This document shows, in pieces, positions 8,475 to 16,574 of a DNA stretch of 64,000 nucleotides (positions are counted from its first letter, which is position 1; the number at the start of each line of letters is the position of its first letter). The stretch lies in contig NZ_MOAL01000004.1 in assembly GCF_003731765.1 (NCBI RefSeq), positions 1,922,001 through 1,986,000 on the forward strand. Direction: 5' to 3'. The stretch is from Pseudomonas chlororaphis. GTDB taxonomy: Bacteria > Pseudomonadota > Gammaproteobacteria > Pseudomonadales > Pseudomonadaceae. Both the position numbers and the translations under genes were made by a program. A model generated the notes under the pieces. The model was not told the origin of the DNA, did no database searches, and saw only the letters and a program-made list of their open reading frames with translations.

Positions 8475-9680
8475 ATGACGAGTCTCCCGCTACGTGTACT
8501 GGTGCTTGAAGACCATGCCTTTCAACGCGCTGTTGCGGTCAGCCTGCTGCGCCAGCTGGGCTGCCGCGAGGTTTTCGAAGCGGCGGACGGCGAGCAGGCA
8601 CTGGCGATCCTGCACCAAGTGGGAGCGGTGGATATCGCCCTGTGTGACCTGTGCATGGAGGGCATGGACGGCTTGGCGTTCTTGCAGCAGGTCGGGCACT
8701 CGGGGCGGGTGGGCTCGGTGATTATCAGCAGTTCGTTATCCGCCGACCTGCGCCGCGCGACGCAGCAGATGGTCTCGCTGCTGGGCCTGGAAATGCTCGG
8801 AGACGTGGGCAAGCCCTTGCAGATCACGGCCTTGGAAGCACTGCTGAAAAAGCCCAGGCGTGGCCCTGGTGCCGCGCCGTCGAGCCGCGCGCCCACGGAA
8901 CTTGCCAGTGAACAAGAAGTGCGCCAGGCCCTGGACGAACATCAGTTGCAGGCCTGGTACCAGCCCAAGCTCAACCTGCGCACCGGGGAGCTGTGCGGGG
9001 TGGAAGTCTTGACCCGCTGGCAGCACCCCCGACGCGGCATCCTCTCTCCGGCGGTGTTCATGCCGGTGCTGGAGCGCTGCGGGTTACTCGATCGCTTGTT
9101 GTTCGGGCAGTTGAACGAGGCACTGGCGCTGTACCAACAGGCGCGTCGCGAAGGCTTTACGCTGGGGTTGGCGTTCAACCTGCAGGCCACGCAGTTGCAC
9201 AACCGTGACCTGGCTTCGCTGATCAAGGGCCTGCTGGCCCGGCATGGCGTCCCCGGTTCCAGTGTGACCTTCGAACTCACCGAAAGCGGCTTGCTGGAAG
9301 CACCGGCCACCAGCCTGGAAACCCTGGTGCGCTTGCGGATGATGGGCTGCCGACTGTCGATCGATGACTTCGGTGCCGGGTTTTCGTCGCTGCAGCGCCT
9401 GTGCCAGTTGCCATTCAATGAAATCAAGCTCGACGGCGAGTTCGTCCGCACGCTGCAGCATGAACCGCGCTGCCGGGCGGTGATCACCAGCACCCTGGCC
9501 CTGGGCGAAAGCCTGGGCATGTCGGTGGTGATCGAGGGCATTGAAACCGCCGAGCAGCATCAGCAACTGTTGGCGCTGGGCTGCACCCAGGGCCAGGGCT
9601 ACCTGTATGCCCGGCCCATGAGCGGTGCCGATCTGCTGCGCTGGTTGCCCAAGGCTGCCGCGCTCAAGCAGAGCTGCTGA
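8475..9680 (+). CDS. Receiver-EAL cyclic-di-GMP phosphodiesterase
   Basis: This 401-residue cytoplasmic protein has an N-terminal receiver (about 6-120: LVLEDHAFQ, phosphoacceptor in IALCDLCMEGMDG) and a C-terminal EAL domain (about 150-395). The EAL signature reads EVLTRW. The other metal-binding and catalytic residues look intact: FNLQA, FELTES, IDDFGAGFSS, IKLDGEF, VIEGIET and the QGYLYARPM end. It is therefore probably an active phosphodiesterase that lowers cyclic-di-GMP, like PvrR or RocR. Its place downstream of BvgA/BvgS-like genes, with matching operator boxes, parallels Bordetella bvgR, which also encodes an EAL protein, though BvgR lacks a receiver. The ribosome site before the ATG is weak. 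The next gene starts 33 bases later. Confidence 0.9.
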   Translation: MTSLPLRVLVLEDHAFQRAVAVSLLRQLGCREVFEAADGEQALAILHQVGAVDIALCDLCMEGMDGLAFLQQVGHSGRVGSVIISSSLSADLRRATQQMVSLLGLEMLGDVGKPLQITALEALLKKPRRGPGAAPSSRAPTELASEQEVRQALDEHQLQAWYQPKLNLRTGELCGVEVLTRWQHPRRGILSPAVFMPVLERCGLLDRLLFGQLNEALALYQQARREGFTLGLAFNLQATQLHNRDLASLIKGLLARHGVPGSSVTFELTESGLLEAPATSLETLVRLRMMGCRLSIDDFGAGFSSLQRLCQLPFNEIKLDGEFVRTLQHEPRCRAVITSTLALGESLGMSVVIEGIETAEQHQQLLALGCTQGQGYLYARPMSGADLLRWLPKAAALKQSC

Positions 9681-9713
9681 ACGTTGATTTGAGACCTGCC
9701 GCAAGGAGACCCC

Positions 9714-10130
9714 ATGCCGAATAAAACCCTGAGAATCCTGATTGCCGATGCCCAGCATTTCTACCGGTTGAAGATCGAGCGAGTCCTCAACCACCTGGGT
9801 TACTACCGCGTGGCACCGATGCACCGGCTGGAAGAAGTGTTGAACGTGGTGGAGTACGGCTGCGAGCCGCTGGATCTGCTGATTATCAATGCTTCGTTGG
9901 CCAACGATCCGCGGCTGGATCTGCCGTCGTTCTGCATGCAAAACCCGCAGATTCGCCATGCGCTGATCTATAACCAGGACCCCACCGACTGCGAGTCGCT
10001 GCCTTCGCGCCGTTCGCCCAGGGTCCAACTCAGCGGCCAGGCATTGCCGGACCCCGAAACCCTCAGCGCCCTGATGGCCGCGCTCGACCCCGGTGAGGCG
10101 AGCACCTGGCAAGGGTTGAAATGGGGATGA
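9714..10130 (+). CDS. Degenerate receiver-domain protein
   Basis: This 138-residue protein resembles a stand-alone receiver. The start RILIADAQHFYRLKIERVLN is receiver-like, but the strand that should carry the phosphoacceptor reads LDLLIINASLA, with N or A where Asp is expected. It is therefore probably a pseudo-receiver working by protein contact, perhaps with the EAL protein just upstream. AAGGAG precedes the ATG, and the 33-base gap suggests an operon. The last 40 residues are not typical of the family. The function is not known. Confidence 0.75.
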   Translation: MPNKTLRILIADAQHFYRLKIERVLNHLGYYRVAPMHRLEEVLNVVEYGCEPLDLLIINASLANDPRLDLPSFCMQNPQIRHALIYNQDPTDCESLPSRRSPRVQLSGQALPDPETLSALMAALDPGEASTWQGLKWG

Positions 10131-10212
10131 GCCGCTGGCTTTAATCCACGCCAGCCCAACGATTCGCGGTCGCAACGCTCACTTGCCGGCCCACTGTTCA
10201 AAGGTAACGACC

Positions 10213-10713
10213 ATGACCAAGCACGACTTGCTAGTGACCCAAGCCGACGACACCGACCTTGATGGAATACTCGACCTGCAAGCCCTGAATCAGGTCGCCC
10301 GTGGCGGCGCGCTGTCGGCCAGCCTGCCACGGGACCGAGTGCGGGCGATGCTGAACCACATGCCACTGATTGTGGCGCGTCGGGATGGCCGGATCAGCGG
10401 CTTTCTGATGACCACCTCTCGCGAAATGAACGCCGACTTGCCCATCGTCCAGGCCATGTTTGCAGCCTATCAGGGCTCGCCCGACGCCTATGTGTACGGG
10501 CCGATCTGCGTCAATGCAGACGAACGCGGCCAGGGGCTGGCCCAACAAATGTTCGCCAACCTGTGCCGCCTTCAGCCGGGGCGCGAAGGCGTGCTGTTTA
10601 TCCGCCAGGACAATCAACCGTCCCTGCGCGCCCATTTGAAAATGGGCATGCAGGAGGTGGCTGCCTTCCCCTTCAATGGTCACGACTACTCGGTGTTTTC
10701 CTTTACCGGTTAA
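10213..10713 (+). CDS. GNAT family N-acetyltransferase
   Basis: This 166-residue protein has the GNAT fold: an N-terminal LVTQADDTDLDGILDLQ, a central strand with YVYGPICVNADERGQGLAQQ (the acetyl-CoA loop R-G-Q-G-L-A) and a C-terminal FPFNGHDYSVF. The ATG at 10213 follows AAGG and is preferred to a TTG 30 bases upstream. The substrate is unknown. It lies 82 bases after the pseudo-receiver gene on the same strand and could be the last gene of the Bvg-like island. Confidence 0.85.
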   Translation: MTKHDLLVTQADDTDLDGILDLQALNQVARGGALSASLPRDRVRAMLNHMPLIVARRDGRISGFLMTTSREMNADLPIVQAMFAAYQGSPDAYVYGPICVNADERGQGLAQQMFANLCRLQPGREGVLFIRQDNQPSLRAHLKMGMQEVAAFPFNGHDYSVFSFTG

Positions 10714-10782
10714 CCGTTCCCAGCTCCCAGGCGGGCCTGGGCACCCCCATCAAACCCCACGTTTTTCTCAATTGGAGTTCCC

Positions 10783-11178
10783 GTGAAACTGATCTCTTCG
10801 TTGTTCGCAACAAGCCTCTACCTGCTGCTGGTCGGCCCTGTGCAAGCAGCAACTGAACCGACTGAAACCCGGGGCTGCGCCGCCAAGCAGCAGGCCATTC
10901 GCCAGCAGATCGACCAGGCCACCGCCCATGGAAACGCCAGGCAGTTGGCCGGTTTGCAAACCGCGCTGAAGGCCTCGCAGGCCCACTGCACCGACGCTTC
11001 GCTGCGCAAGGAGCGTGAAGCCAAGGTGCGTGCTGCCGCCAGTGAAGTGGAGCAGCGTGAAGCGCAACTGGACAGCGCACGCCAGAAAGGCGACCCCGAC
11101 AAAATCCACAAGCGCAACGCCAAACTGGCCGAGGCCCGCCAGGAACACCAACAGGCGCTGGACGAACTGCAACGCTAA
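10783..11178 (+). CDS. DUF1090 periplasmic protein (YqjC-like)
   Basis: This 131-residue protein starts at a GTG with GGAG about 5 bases upstream. A signal peptide (1-22, ending VQAA) is followed by a highly charged helical domain with two Cys (TRGCAAKQQAI and ASQAHCTDAS) and a coiled-coil-like C-terminus rich in A, E, K and Q. This matches the DUF1090 family of exported proteins, whose molecular role is not established. It ends 22 bases before the convergent DoxX gene. Confidence 0.85.
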   Translation: MKLISSLFATSLYLLLVGPVQAATEPTETRGCAAKQQAIRQQIDQATAHGNARQLAGLQTALKASQAHCTDASLRKEREAKVRAAASEVEQREAQLDSARQKGDPDKIHKRNAKLAEARQEHQQALDELQR

Positions 11179-11200
11179 GGAGGTGGGCCGGCGGAGGACA

Positions 11201-11674
11201 TCAACGGATGCCCAGGCGTCGATCCAGCGAAAAGGCCCCGGCGCCCCGCGCCACGATCAGCAGCAACAGTCCGGCCCAGGAAAGGTGAGTGGGCCAGGCG
11301 TCGGGGTAGACAAAAACTTCGATGACGAGGGTCATGCCGAGCAAGGCCAATGCGGACAAGCGGCTGAACAGCCCCAGTATCAGCAACAGCGAAAACAGGT
11401 GCTCACTGTAAGTGGCCAGGTGTGCCGCCAGTTCCGGCGAGATCAGGGGCAGTGCGTATTCGCTGCGAAACAGCTCATAGGTGCTGGGGGTGATTGTCAG
11501 GAACCCGCTGACTTTGGTGCGCCCGGACAGTAAGAATATGGCCGCGATGGACACGCGTGCCACCAGCACCAGGAACGAGTCGCCAATCAAGGCGTCGATA
11601 CGCTGTGCCAGGCGGTTCCAGAGGCCGCGCAAGGAGTGGTCGGGGACGGCTGAGGGACGGTGGGTAAGGTCCAT
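11201..11674 (-). CDS. DoxX family membrane protein of the bufferin operon
   Basis: This 157-residue DoxX-type protein has about four hydrophobic helices (FLVLVARVSIAAIFLLSG, LFSLLLILGLFSRLSALALL and others). DoxX proteins commonly close bufferin (gigABCD-type) operons next to the DUF2282, DUF692 and DUF2063 genes, as here. It lies 42 bases after bufC on the same strand, so it is probably the last gene of the operon. Its exact role is unknown; a membrane redox or electron-transfer role is inferred from the family. Confidence 0.88.
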   Translation of the reverse strand: MDLTHRPSAVPDHSLRGLWNRLAQRIDALIGDSFLVLVARVSIAAIFLLSGRTKVSGFLTITPSTYELFRSEYALPLISPELAAHLATYSEHLFSLLLILGLFSRLSALALLGMTLVIEVFVYPDAWPTHLSWAGLLLLIVARGAGAFSLDRRLGIR

Positions 11675-11716
11675 GATGGGCTCCGTGGATGAGCTGAACA
11701 GGCATGTCCAGCAGGT

Positions 11717-12469
11717 TTACGGCTCGACAGCGGTGAATGCTTCGGCACACACCAGGCGAATGATGAGCGGCTCCAGGTTCAAGGTCGGTTCCACCTCGAG
11801 GGCCAGGTTGGCAGCCAGATCGATGGGGAGGTGAGCGGCACAGGCCTCGAGAAAGGCACAGTCGCCGGCGCTGGCGGCCTGCCAGTGCACCTGCCCGTTG
11901 CGGCGGGTCAGCAGCGCACCTTCACTTCGCCAATCGAGTGATTCGGGCATGTCCCGTTGCTCGCGGTTAAGCCGCCACAGGGTGTAGGCCGGACAATCCG
12001 GCGCCCAGTGCCAGCGCGCCGCCGCCCTTGGCTTGAGCCGGGCCGAGACCAGTTGCAAGGGGCTCAGACGCGCCAAGGCACTGAGCTCAAGGACCGGCTC
12101 GTCCTCGGCACCGTGCACCTGGGTCCACAGCCAATCCAGGCGAGCCACGTCGCCCAGGTAGGGCAGCTCGCGGGCCGGTTCAAAACCGTCTAAAAACCGC
12201 GCAAAGTCTTCCCCGTAGTACAGCAGCCGGGCATCCACGGGGGGCGAGGTGCGGGCGTGGATGGCCGCTGCGCTGCGCAGCCAGTCGCTGCCGACCAGGC
12301 GCTCCAGAGTCGGGAAGTTGGCGAGCAAGGCGTCGGTGGTGCCCTTGAGCACCGTATTGCGATACACCGCGAAGCCCGGGTGCTGGGCCAGCAGCTTCAG
12401 CTCGGCGGACGGGTGGCCGTACAGGGCAGCGACAAACGCATCTTGAAAGTCTGTGAGGGATGCTTTCAT
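11717..12469 (-). CDS. bufC: BufC, DUF2063 partner of the MNIO enzyme
   Basis: This 250-residue protein has the DUF2063 N-terminal helical domain (LTDFQDAFVAALYG, YRNTVLKGTTDALLANFPTLERLVG) and a C-terminal domain that in this family provides the recognition element for the precursor peptide. It forms a complex with the DUF692/MNIO enzyme BufB to modify the bufferin precursor. Its ATG overlaps the bufB stop by four bases (ATGA), showing translational coupling. Confidence 0.9.
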   Translation of the reverse strand: MKASLTDFQDAFVAALYGHPSAELKLLAQHPGFAVYRNTVLKGTTDALLANFPTLERLVGSDWLRSAAAIHARTSPPVDARLLYYGEDFARFLDGFEPARELPYLGDVARLDWLWTQVHGAEDEPVLELSALARLSPLQLVSARLKPRAAARWHWAPDCPAYTLWRLNREQRDMPESLDWRSEGALLTRRNGQVHWQAASAGDCAFLEACAAHLPIDLAANLALEVEPTLNLEPLIIRLVCAEAFTAVEP

Positions 12470-13320
12470 CGCGCCAACCTCCGATGTAGCGGCTGCGCAG
12501 GGCTCAACAAGGCCTGTGCCCAGTCGCGCTCGGCGAGCAACACCTCAAACGGCGGGATTTGGTCATCTCGTTCGATCAGGGTCGGGCGCGCACCGATCCG
12601 CTGGATCAGGCGGTCGTACAACGACCAGACCTCGTCAGCGATAGGGGCGGCGTGGCTGTCGATCAGCAATCGCGAACCGCCGGGATCCTGGGTAAACCCT
12701 GCCAAGTGAATTTCCATGATGGCCGCCGCCGGCACCGCGTCGATGTAGTCGGCCGCCGAAAAACCAAGGTTGTGGGCGCTGATGTGGACGTTATTGACGT
12801 CCAGCAAGAGGCCGCAGCCGGTGCTCAGGGTCAACTCGGTGAGAAAATCCAGCTCGCTGTAGTCATGGCCATCAAGGGGTAAATAATGGGTGGGGTTTTC
12901 AATCGCGATCCGCCGTCCAAGGGTTTCTTGGGTGCGCTGGATATTCGCGCTGATGCGGCGCAATGCCTCGCGAGTACGGGGAAACGGCAGCAAGTCCGGG
13001 TGGTACTCCCCCCGCCAGGCTGACCAGGCCAGGTGCTCGGAAACCAACGCCGGCTGCACGCGCTCTACCAGACGCTTCAGACGCTGCAAGTGCACCTCGT
13101 CTGGCGCGCAATCGGCCGCCAGTGACAGGGACACACCGTGCAGCGACAGCGGGTGCCGGCAGGCAATCGCTTCCAGCCAGGCCAAACGGGGACCGCCACC
13201 GACCATGTAGTTTTCCGGATGAACTTCGAACCAGAGGCCCTCGGCGTTGCAGTCAAAGGCTGCTTGATAGTGGTCTGGCTTGAGGCCGAGTCCGGCCCCC
13301 ATCTGGCTGGGTGTCTGCAT
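12466..13320 (-). CDS. bufB: BufB, DUF692/MNIO multinuclear iron oxygenase
   Basis: This 284-residue TIM-barrel enzyme of the DUF692 family starts at the ATG at 13320 after GGAG. Family landmarks are visible in order: FEVHPENYM, LSLHGVSLSL, VSEHLAWS, IAIENPTHYL, LLLDVNNVHISA, IMEIHLAGF and LIERDDQIPP. The His, Glu, Asp and Asn residues in these motifs bind the iron cluster. MNIO enzymes convert Cys residues of precursor peptides; bufferin Cys become thiooxazole-type groups that bind copper. The adjacent DUF2282 peptide is the expected substrate and BufC the partner. Confidence 0.93.
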   Translation of the reverse strand: MQTPSQMGAGLGLKPDHYQAAFDCNAEGLWFEVHPENYMVGGGPRLAWLEAIACRHPLSLHGVSLSLAADCAPDEVHLQRLKRLVERVQPALVSEHLAWSAWRGEYHPDLLPFPRTREALRRISANIQRTQETLGRRIAIENPTHYLPLDGHDYSELDFLTELTLSTGCGLLLDVNNVHISAHNLGFSAADYIDAVPAAAIMEIHLAGFTQDPGGSRLLIDSHAAPIADEVWSLYDRLIQRIGARPTLIERDDQIPPFEVLLAERDWAQALLSPAQPLHRRLAR

Positions 13321-13349
13321 GATCGGTGCGTCTCCTGGCAGGGTGGTGA

Positions 13350-13622
13350 TTACATCGGGGCGAGGGTGCCCATGCCTTTGGGGGTCTTGATGCTGGTGCA
13401 GGTGCCCACCGGAACGTTTTTCCAGGCGTTGGCCTGGTAGTCCATCTTCGCGGTGCCCGCGCAAGTGGTTCCCGCCCCAGCCTTGCAATCGTTTTTACCC
13501 GCCATGGCGACGCCGTAGCATTTCTCCATGGCGGGAGCGGCGGTCGAGTCCTGTGCGGCAAGGGCGCCGGCAGCGAAGGACGAAAGGGCAACAGCGAGGG
13601 CGGCGATTTTCAGAGTGCTCAT
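13350..13622 (-). CDS. bufA: BufA, DUF2282 bufferin precursor peptide
   Basis: This 90-residue precursor begins at the ATG at 13622 after TGGAG. A signal peptide (about 1-22, ending in GALAA) is followed by a four-Cys core with EKCYGVAMAGKNDCKAG, GTTCAGTAK and VPVGTCTSI. The EKCYG and KNDC motifs and the Cys spacing are the hallmark of DUF2282 bufferins, periplasmic modified peptides that sequester copper. It is first in the operon with bufB, bufC and doxX. An ECF-type promoter motif lies 65 bases upstream of the start codon. Confidence 0.92.
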   Translation of the reverse strand: MSTLKIAALAVALSSFAAGALAAQDSTAAPAMEKCYGVAMAGKNDCKAGAGTTCAGTAKMDYQANAWKNVPVGTCTSIKTPKGMGTLAPM

Positions 13623-13686
13623 GGTGCTATCTCCAGGATCATTGCCGCAGTGCAGGAGTGCACTGGGCTTGGGATCCGAGAGGTAA

Positions 13687-13712
13687 TTCGCTGGCACAGC
13701 CGTGTGGGTTAC
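13687..13712 (-). promoter_or_regulatory. ECF-type promoter of the bufferin operon
   Basis: Read on the minus strand the sequence is GTAACC, 16 bases, CGAA. The identical arrangement sits in front of the divergent sigma-factor gene, and it resembles promoters of SigF-type ECF factors paired with NrsF. It would give a leader of roughly 55 bases for bufA. Confidence 0.7.
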
Positions 13713-13832
13713 AGCGACCGACTATTATTTTTCAGTCAGGTGAAATCATTCCGGCAAGCCTTGCACTCTTGAGCCAAAACAGGCTCTGCTGCCGAGCTTT
13801 TTGGCGCAGGCGTGAATGTTTTATCCCTTCGT

Positions 13833-13858
13833 GTAACCCGAGCGGCCGATCGAACGAA
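13833..13858 (+). promoter_or_regulatory. ECF-type promoter of the sigma factor operon
   Basis: GTAACC (13833-13838), 16 bases, CGAA (13855-13858). It matches the bufA promoter motif exactly, so autoregulation is likely. The -10 box ends only 8 bases before the sigma-factor ATG, so the transcript would be almost leaderless or the true start lies downstream. Confidence 0.65.
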
Positions 13859-13866
13859 TTACACAT

Positions 13867-14439
13867 ATGGAACGAACTACAGATAACGATGCATTGCGAA
13901 ACAGGGAGGTGCAGCTCCAGACGCTGTTCCTCGCGGGTTTGACGGGGGACGAGCGGGCTTATCGGGCCTTTCTCGGTGAATTGAGTGGCCACCTGCGCGG
14001 TTTTTTGCGCACCCGGCTGCAGCGCCAACCGGGCGACGTCGAAGATGTACTGCAAGAGGTGTTGCTGGCCGTGCATAACGCGCGTCACACCTACCGAGTG
14101 GAGCAGCCACTGACGGCCTGGGTGTTTGCCATTACCCGCTACAAGCTCACGGACTTTTACCGGGCGCGAGCACGCCATGAAGGGCTGAACGAGCCCATTT
14201 ATGACAGCAGTGAGTTGTTTGCCAAGCCGATGCTCGAACCGGCGCAGGCTTCTCGTGATTTGAACAAGTTGCTTGAGCAACTGCCTGATCGACAGCGTCT
14301 GCCGATCGTGCATGTGAAGGTTGAAGGGTTGTCGGTCACCGAAACCGCGCAGATGACCGGCTTGTCGGAGTCCGCGGTCAAGGTTGGGGTGCACCGAGGA
14401 CTCAAGGCGTTGGCGGCAAAGATCAGGGGTTTAGTATGA
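13867..14439 (+). CDS. ECF RNA polymerase sigma factor, SigF-like
   Basis: This 190-residue ECF sigma factor shows region 2 (about 40-105: DVEDVLQEVLLAVHNARHTY, WVFAITRYKLTDFYR) and region 4 (about 135-185: LPDRQRLPIVHVKVEGLSVTE, GLSESAVKVGVHRGLKAL). It overlaps the NrsF-type gene by four bases (ATGA), so the two are sigma/anti-sigma partners. The divergent bufferin operon, with the same promoter motif, is the expected target. Caulobacter SigF/NrsF respond to heavy metals and control a bufferin operon, so metal stress is the likely signal. The start at 13867 is uncertain because the promoter almost touches it; no better in-frame start with a ribosome site was found. Confidence 0.92.
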   Translation: MERTTDNDALRNREVQLQTLFLAGLTGDERAYRAFLGELSGHLRGFLRTRLQRQPGDVEDVLQEVLLAVHNARHTYRVEQPLTAWVFAITRYKLTDFYRARARHEGLNEPIYDSSELFAKPMLEPAQASRDLNKLLEQLPDRQRLPIVHVKVEGLSVTETAQMTGLSESAVKVGVHRGLKALAAKIRGLV

Positions 14440-15077
14440 AGACTGACGATTTTATCGGTTTGCTCGCCACCGGGGTTGCCCCCGTGGACCGCCATGCACT
14501 GGCGAAGCGTTTTGGTCTCGCGGTGCTGGTGGCGTTGTTGCTGTCCACGTTGCTGATGATGGCTGTATTCGGCATCCGTTCGGACCTGGGTGAGGTCATG
14601 CAGACGCCCATTTTCTGGACCAAGGTTGCGCTTGCGCTGTGCCTGGCGATCGGCGCATGGAGGGTGCTGTCGCGCCTGGCACGCCCCGGCGTCAGCCCGG
14701 GCGCCGGAACGCTGCTGCTCGTGGCCGCCGTCGCCGCGGTTTGGGCCGGCGCGGTGGATGTGCTCATAAGCGCGGCGCCCGGGCAGCGTGGCGCGATCAT
14801 CCTGGGCAAGACCTGGAAGACCTGCGCGCTGAACATCGGCCTGCTGTCGATTCCCGGTTTTATCGCGCTGTTCTGGGCCCTGCGGGGCCTGGCACCCACG
14901 CGTTTGAGACTGACCGGTGCCTGTGGCGGATTACTCGCAGGGGCCTTGGCGACACTGGTGTATTGCCTGCATTGCCCGGAGATGGACATTCCCTTTTGGG
15001 GCGTCTGGTACCTGCTGGGCATGCTGGTGCCGAGCGCCATCGGCGCCTTGCTTGGCCCGCACTGGCTTCGCTGGTAG
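14436..15077 (+). CDS. nrsF: NrsF/DUF1109 family anti-sigma factor
   Basis: This 213-residue integral membrane protein has six hydrophobic helices and a short cytoplasmic N-terminus (MKTDDFIGLLATGVAPVDRH), the DUF1109 pattern. NrsF-type proteins hold their cognate ECF sigma factor at the inner membrane and release it on metal stress. The C-terminal end carries CLHCPEMDIPFW, whose Cys and His resemble the conserved pair reported to sense metals in the Caulobacter protein. Overlap with the sigma gene supports the pairing. Confidence 0.9.
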   Translation: MKTDDFIGLLATGVAPVDRHALAKRFGLAVLVALLLSTLLMMAVFGIRSDLGEVMQTPIFWTKVALALCLAIGAWRVLSRLARPGVSPGAGTLLLVAAVAAVWAGAVDVLISAAPGQRGAIILGKTWKTCALNIGLLSIPGFIALFWALRGLAPTRLRLTGACGGLLAGALATLVYCLHCPEMDIPFWGVWYLLGMLVPSAIGALLGPHWLRW

Positions 15078-15128
15078 TGAGTCAGCCACGGTGGCGACGT
15101 ATGTGCCCGGAGGAGGGCTGTACTGGAC

Positions 15129-16031
15129 TTAGACCGCCTCGGGATCGGGCGTCAGCTGTTCCAGGCGCGGGCAGGCCCAGTCGACGAACGCTCGCACCCG
15201 AGGCGAGAGTTGCAGGGAGTGGGGGTAAACCAGTTGGATCGGCAGGTCCAGGGGTTCGAAGTCCCGCAGAACCCTGATCAAGCGTCCGTCCGCCAGTTCG
15301 TCCGCCACCTGGTAGTGCATCAAGCGGGTGATCCCCAGGCCCTGGACGCAGGCCAGGCTGGCGGCGCGAATCTGGTTGCACACCAGCCGTGGGGCGATGT
15401 CTTCAGCCCGCTCCTTATCCGGGTGCCGGTAGTACCACTGCCGGCCCTGGGAGGCGAGGGTGATGCAGCGGTGCGCGTGCAGCGATCCCGGGTCGTGCAG
15501 GGCGGGGGCTGCTTCCAGATAGTGCGGGCTGGCACAGGTGACCAGCCGCGTGGCACCGACCTGGCGCGCCACCATGGCTGAGTCAGGCAGGTGGCCGATG
15601 CGCAGCGCCAGATCAAGACGGTCCTCCAGCAAGGGCACGACCTGATCGTTGAGGATCAACTCGGCGGTCATGGCCTCATGCTCGTTGAGAAATCCGTTGA
15701 CCAGCGGCGCCAGGTAACGCTGGCCGAACTCCACCGGGGCGGTGATCCGCAGCAAGCCGCGAACGCGGCCATCGCGAGCCTCCAGCCGTTGTTCCATCTG
15801 CGCGAAGTCCACCAACATGCGCCGGCTCCAGGCCAGGTATTCCTCGCCCTCGGCGGTCAGGGCCATGCGCCGTGTGGTGCGGTTCAACAAGCGCACCCCG
15901 AGATAACGCTCCAGTGCCGCCAGCGAGCGCACCAGGGACGCCACGGATTGCCCGGTCGCATCGGCCGCCGAACTCAAACTGCCGCTGTCGACGATGCGCA
16001 CGAAATTGGCCATTGCCTTGAGCCTGTCCAT
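15129..16031 (-). CDS. LysR family transcriptional regulator
   Basis: This 300-residue regulator has an N-terminal winged helix-turn-helix (about 1-60: MANFVRIVDSGSLSSAAD, VASLVRSLAALERYLGVRLL) and a C-terminal effector-binding domain. The ATG at 16031 lies about 8 bases after AGGG; a GTG two codons earlier is possible. It is divergent from the VOC/GST pair, 114 bases away, and probably controls it. The effector is unknown. Confidence 0.9.
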   Translation of the reverse strand: MDRLKAMANFVRIVDSGSLSSAADATGQSVASLVRSLAALERYLGVRLLNRTTRRMALTAEGEEYLAWSRRMLVDFAQMEQRLEARDGRVRGLLRITAPVEFGQRYLAPLVNGFLNEHEAMTAELILNDQVVPLLEDRLDLALRIGHLPDSAMVARQVGATRLVTCASPHYLEAAPALHDPGSLHAHRCITLASQGRQWYYRHPDKERAEDIAPRLVCNQIRAASLACVQGLGITRLMHYQVADELADGRLIRVLRDFEPLDLPIQLVYPHSLQLSPRVRAFVDWACPRLEQLTPDPEAV

Positions 16032-16145
16032 TACCACCCTTTGATTTGTGCGATGACTGCATAGGTCTTGTCAGGTTCGCAGCCTAGGTGAAACCCGCCC
16101 TCTGGATGACACTTCAACCACTGACGTCCACTGGAGCTTCATCCC

Positions 16146-16574
16146 ATGAGCCAACGACCCAACCCCGCGCGGATTCTCGCATACGACCACATCGGCATTC
16201 GCGTCAGCGAGCAATCCCGCGCCCTGTCTTTTTACCAGGCCCTGGGCTTTGAAGAGAGCGCGCGTTTTACCCAGCACGAAGCCAACGAAATGCTCAGCGC
16301 CGATGGCGTGCGGATCAACCTGATCTTCAATGCGGCCCGGGTGCCTGAGGCTCACAACGTGCTGTTGGATGCCCCAGTGAAACTGCCCGGCATCACTCAC
16401 CCGGCCTTTGTGGTCGATGACCTGGAAGCCTTGCAGGCCTGGTTGGGCGAGCAGGGCATCCGCATCACCCAGGGCCCCCACGCCATCGGCCCGCGAAGGG
16501 TTGCGCTGTTTATTCGCGACCCGGATGGCAATGTCCTGGAATTCAATCAACTCGTCGATGGAGGTGGGAAATGA
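16146..16574 (+). CDS. VOC (glyoxalase/bleomycin resistance) family protein
   Basis: This 142-residue vicinal-oxygen-chelate protein has two beta-alpha-beta-beta-beta modules: YDHIGIRVSEQSRALSFYQALGF at the front, then ITHPAFVVDDLEALQAW and FIRDPDGNVLEFNQ at the end. Metal-ligand-type residues are H in YDHIGI and E in VLEFNQ. It may be a glyoxalase-like lyase or isomerase. Its stop overlaps the GST start by four bases, so both are made together, perhaps for detoxification of an electrophile. Confidence 0.88.
   Translation: MSQRPNPARILAYDHIGIRVSEQSRALSFYQALGFEESARFTQHEANEMLSADGVRINLIFNAARVPEAHNVLLDAPVKLPGITHPAFVVDDLEALQAWLGEQGIRITQGPHAIGPRRVALFIRDPDGNVLEFNQLVDGGGK

Noticed and set aside
13323..13488. 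N-terminal extension of BufB by 56 residues
   Set aside because: It overlaps bufA on the same strand in another frame; the ATG at 13320 has a good ribosome site and fits the family length.
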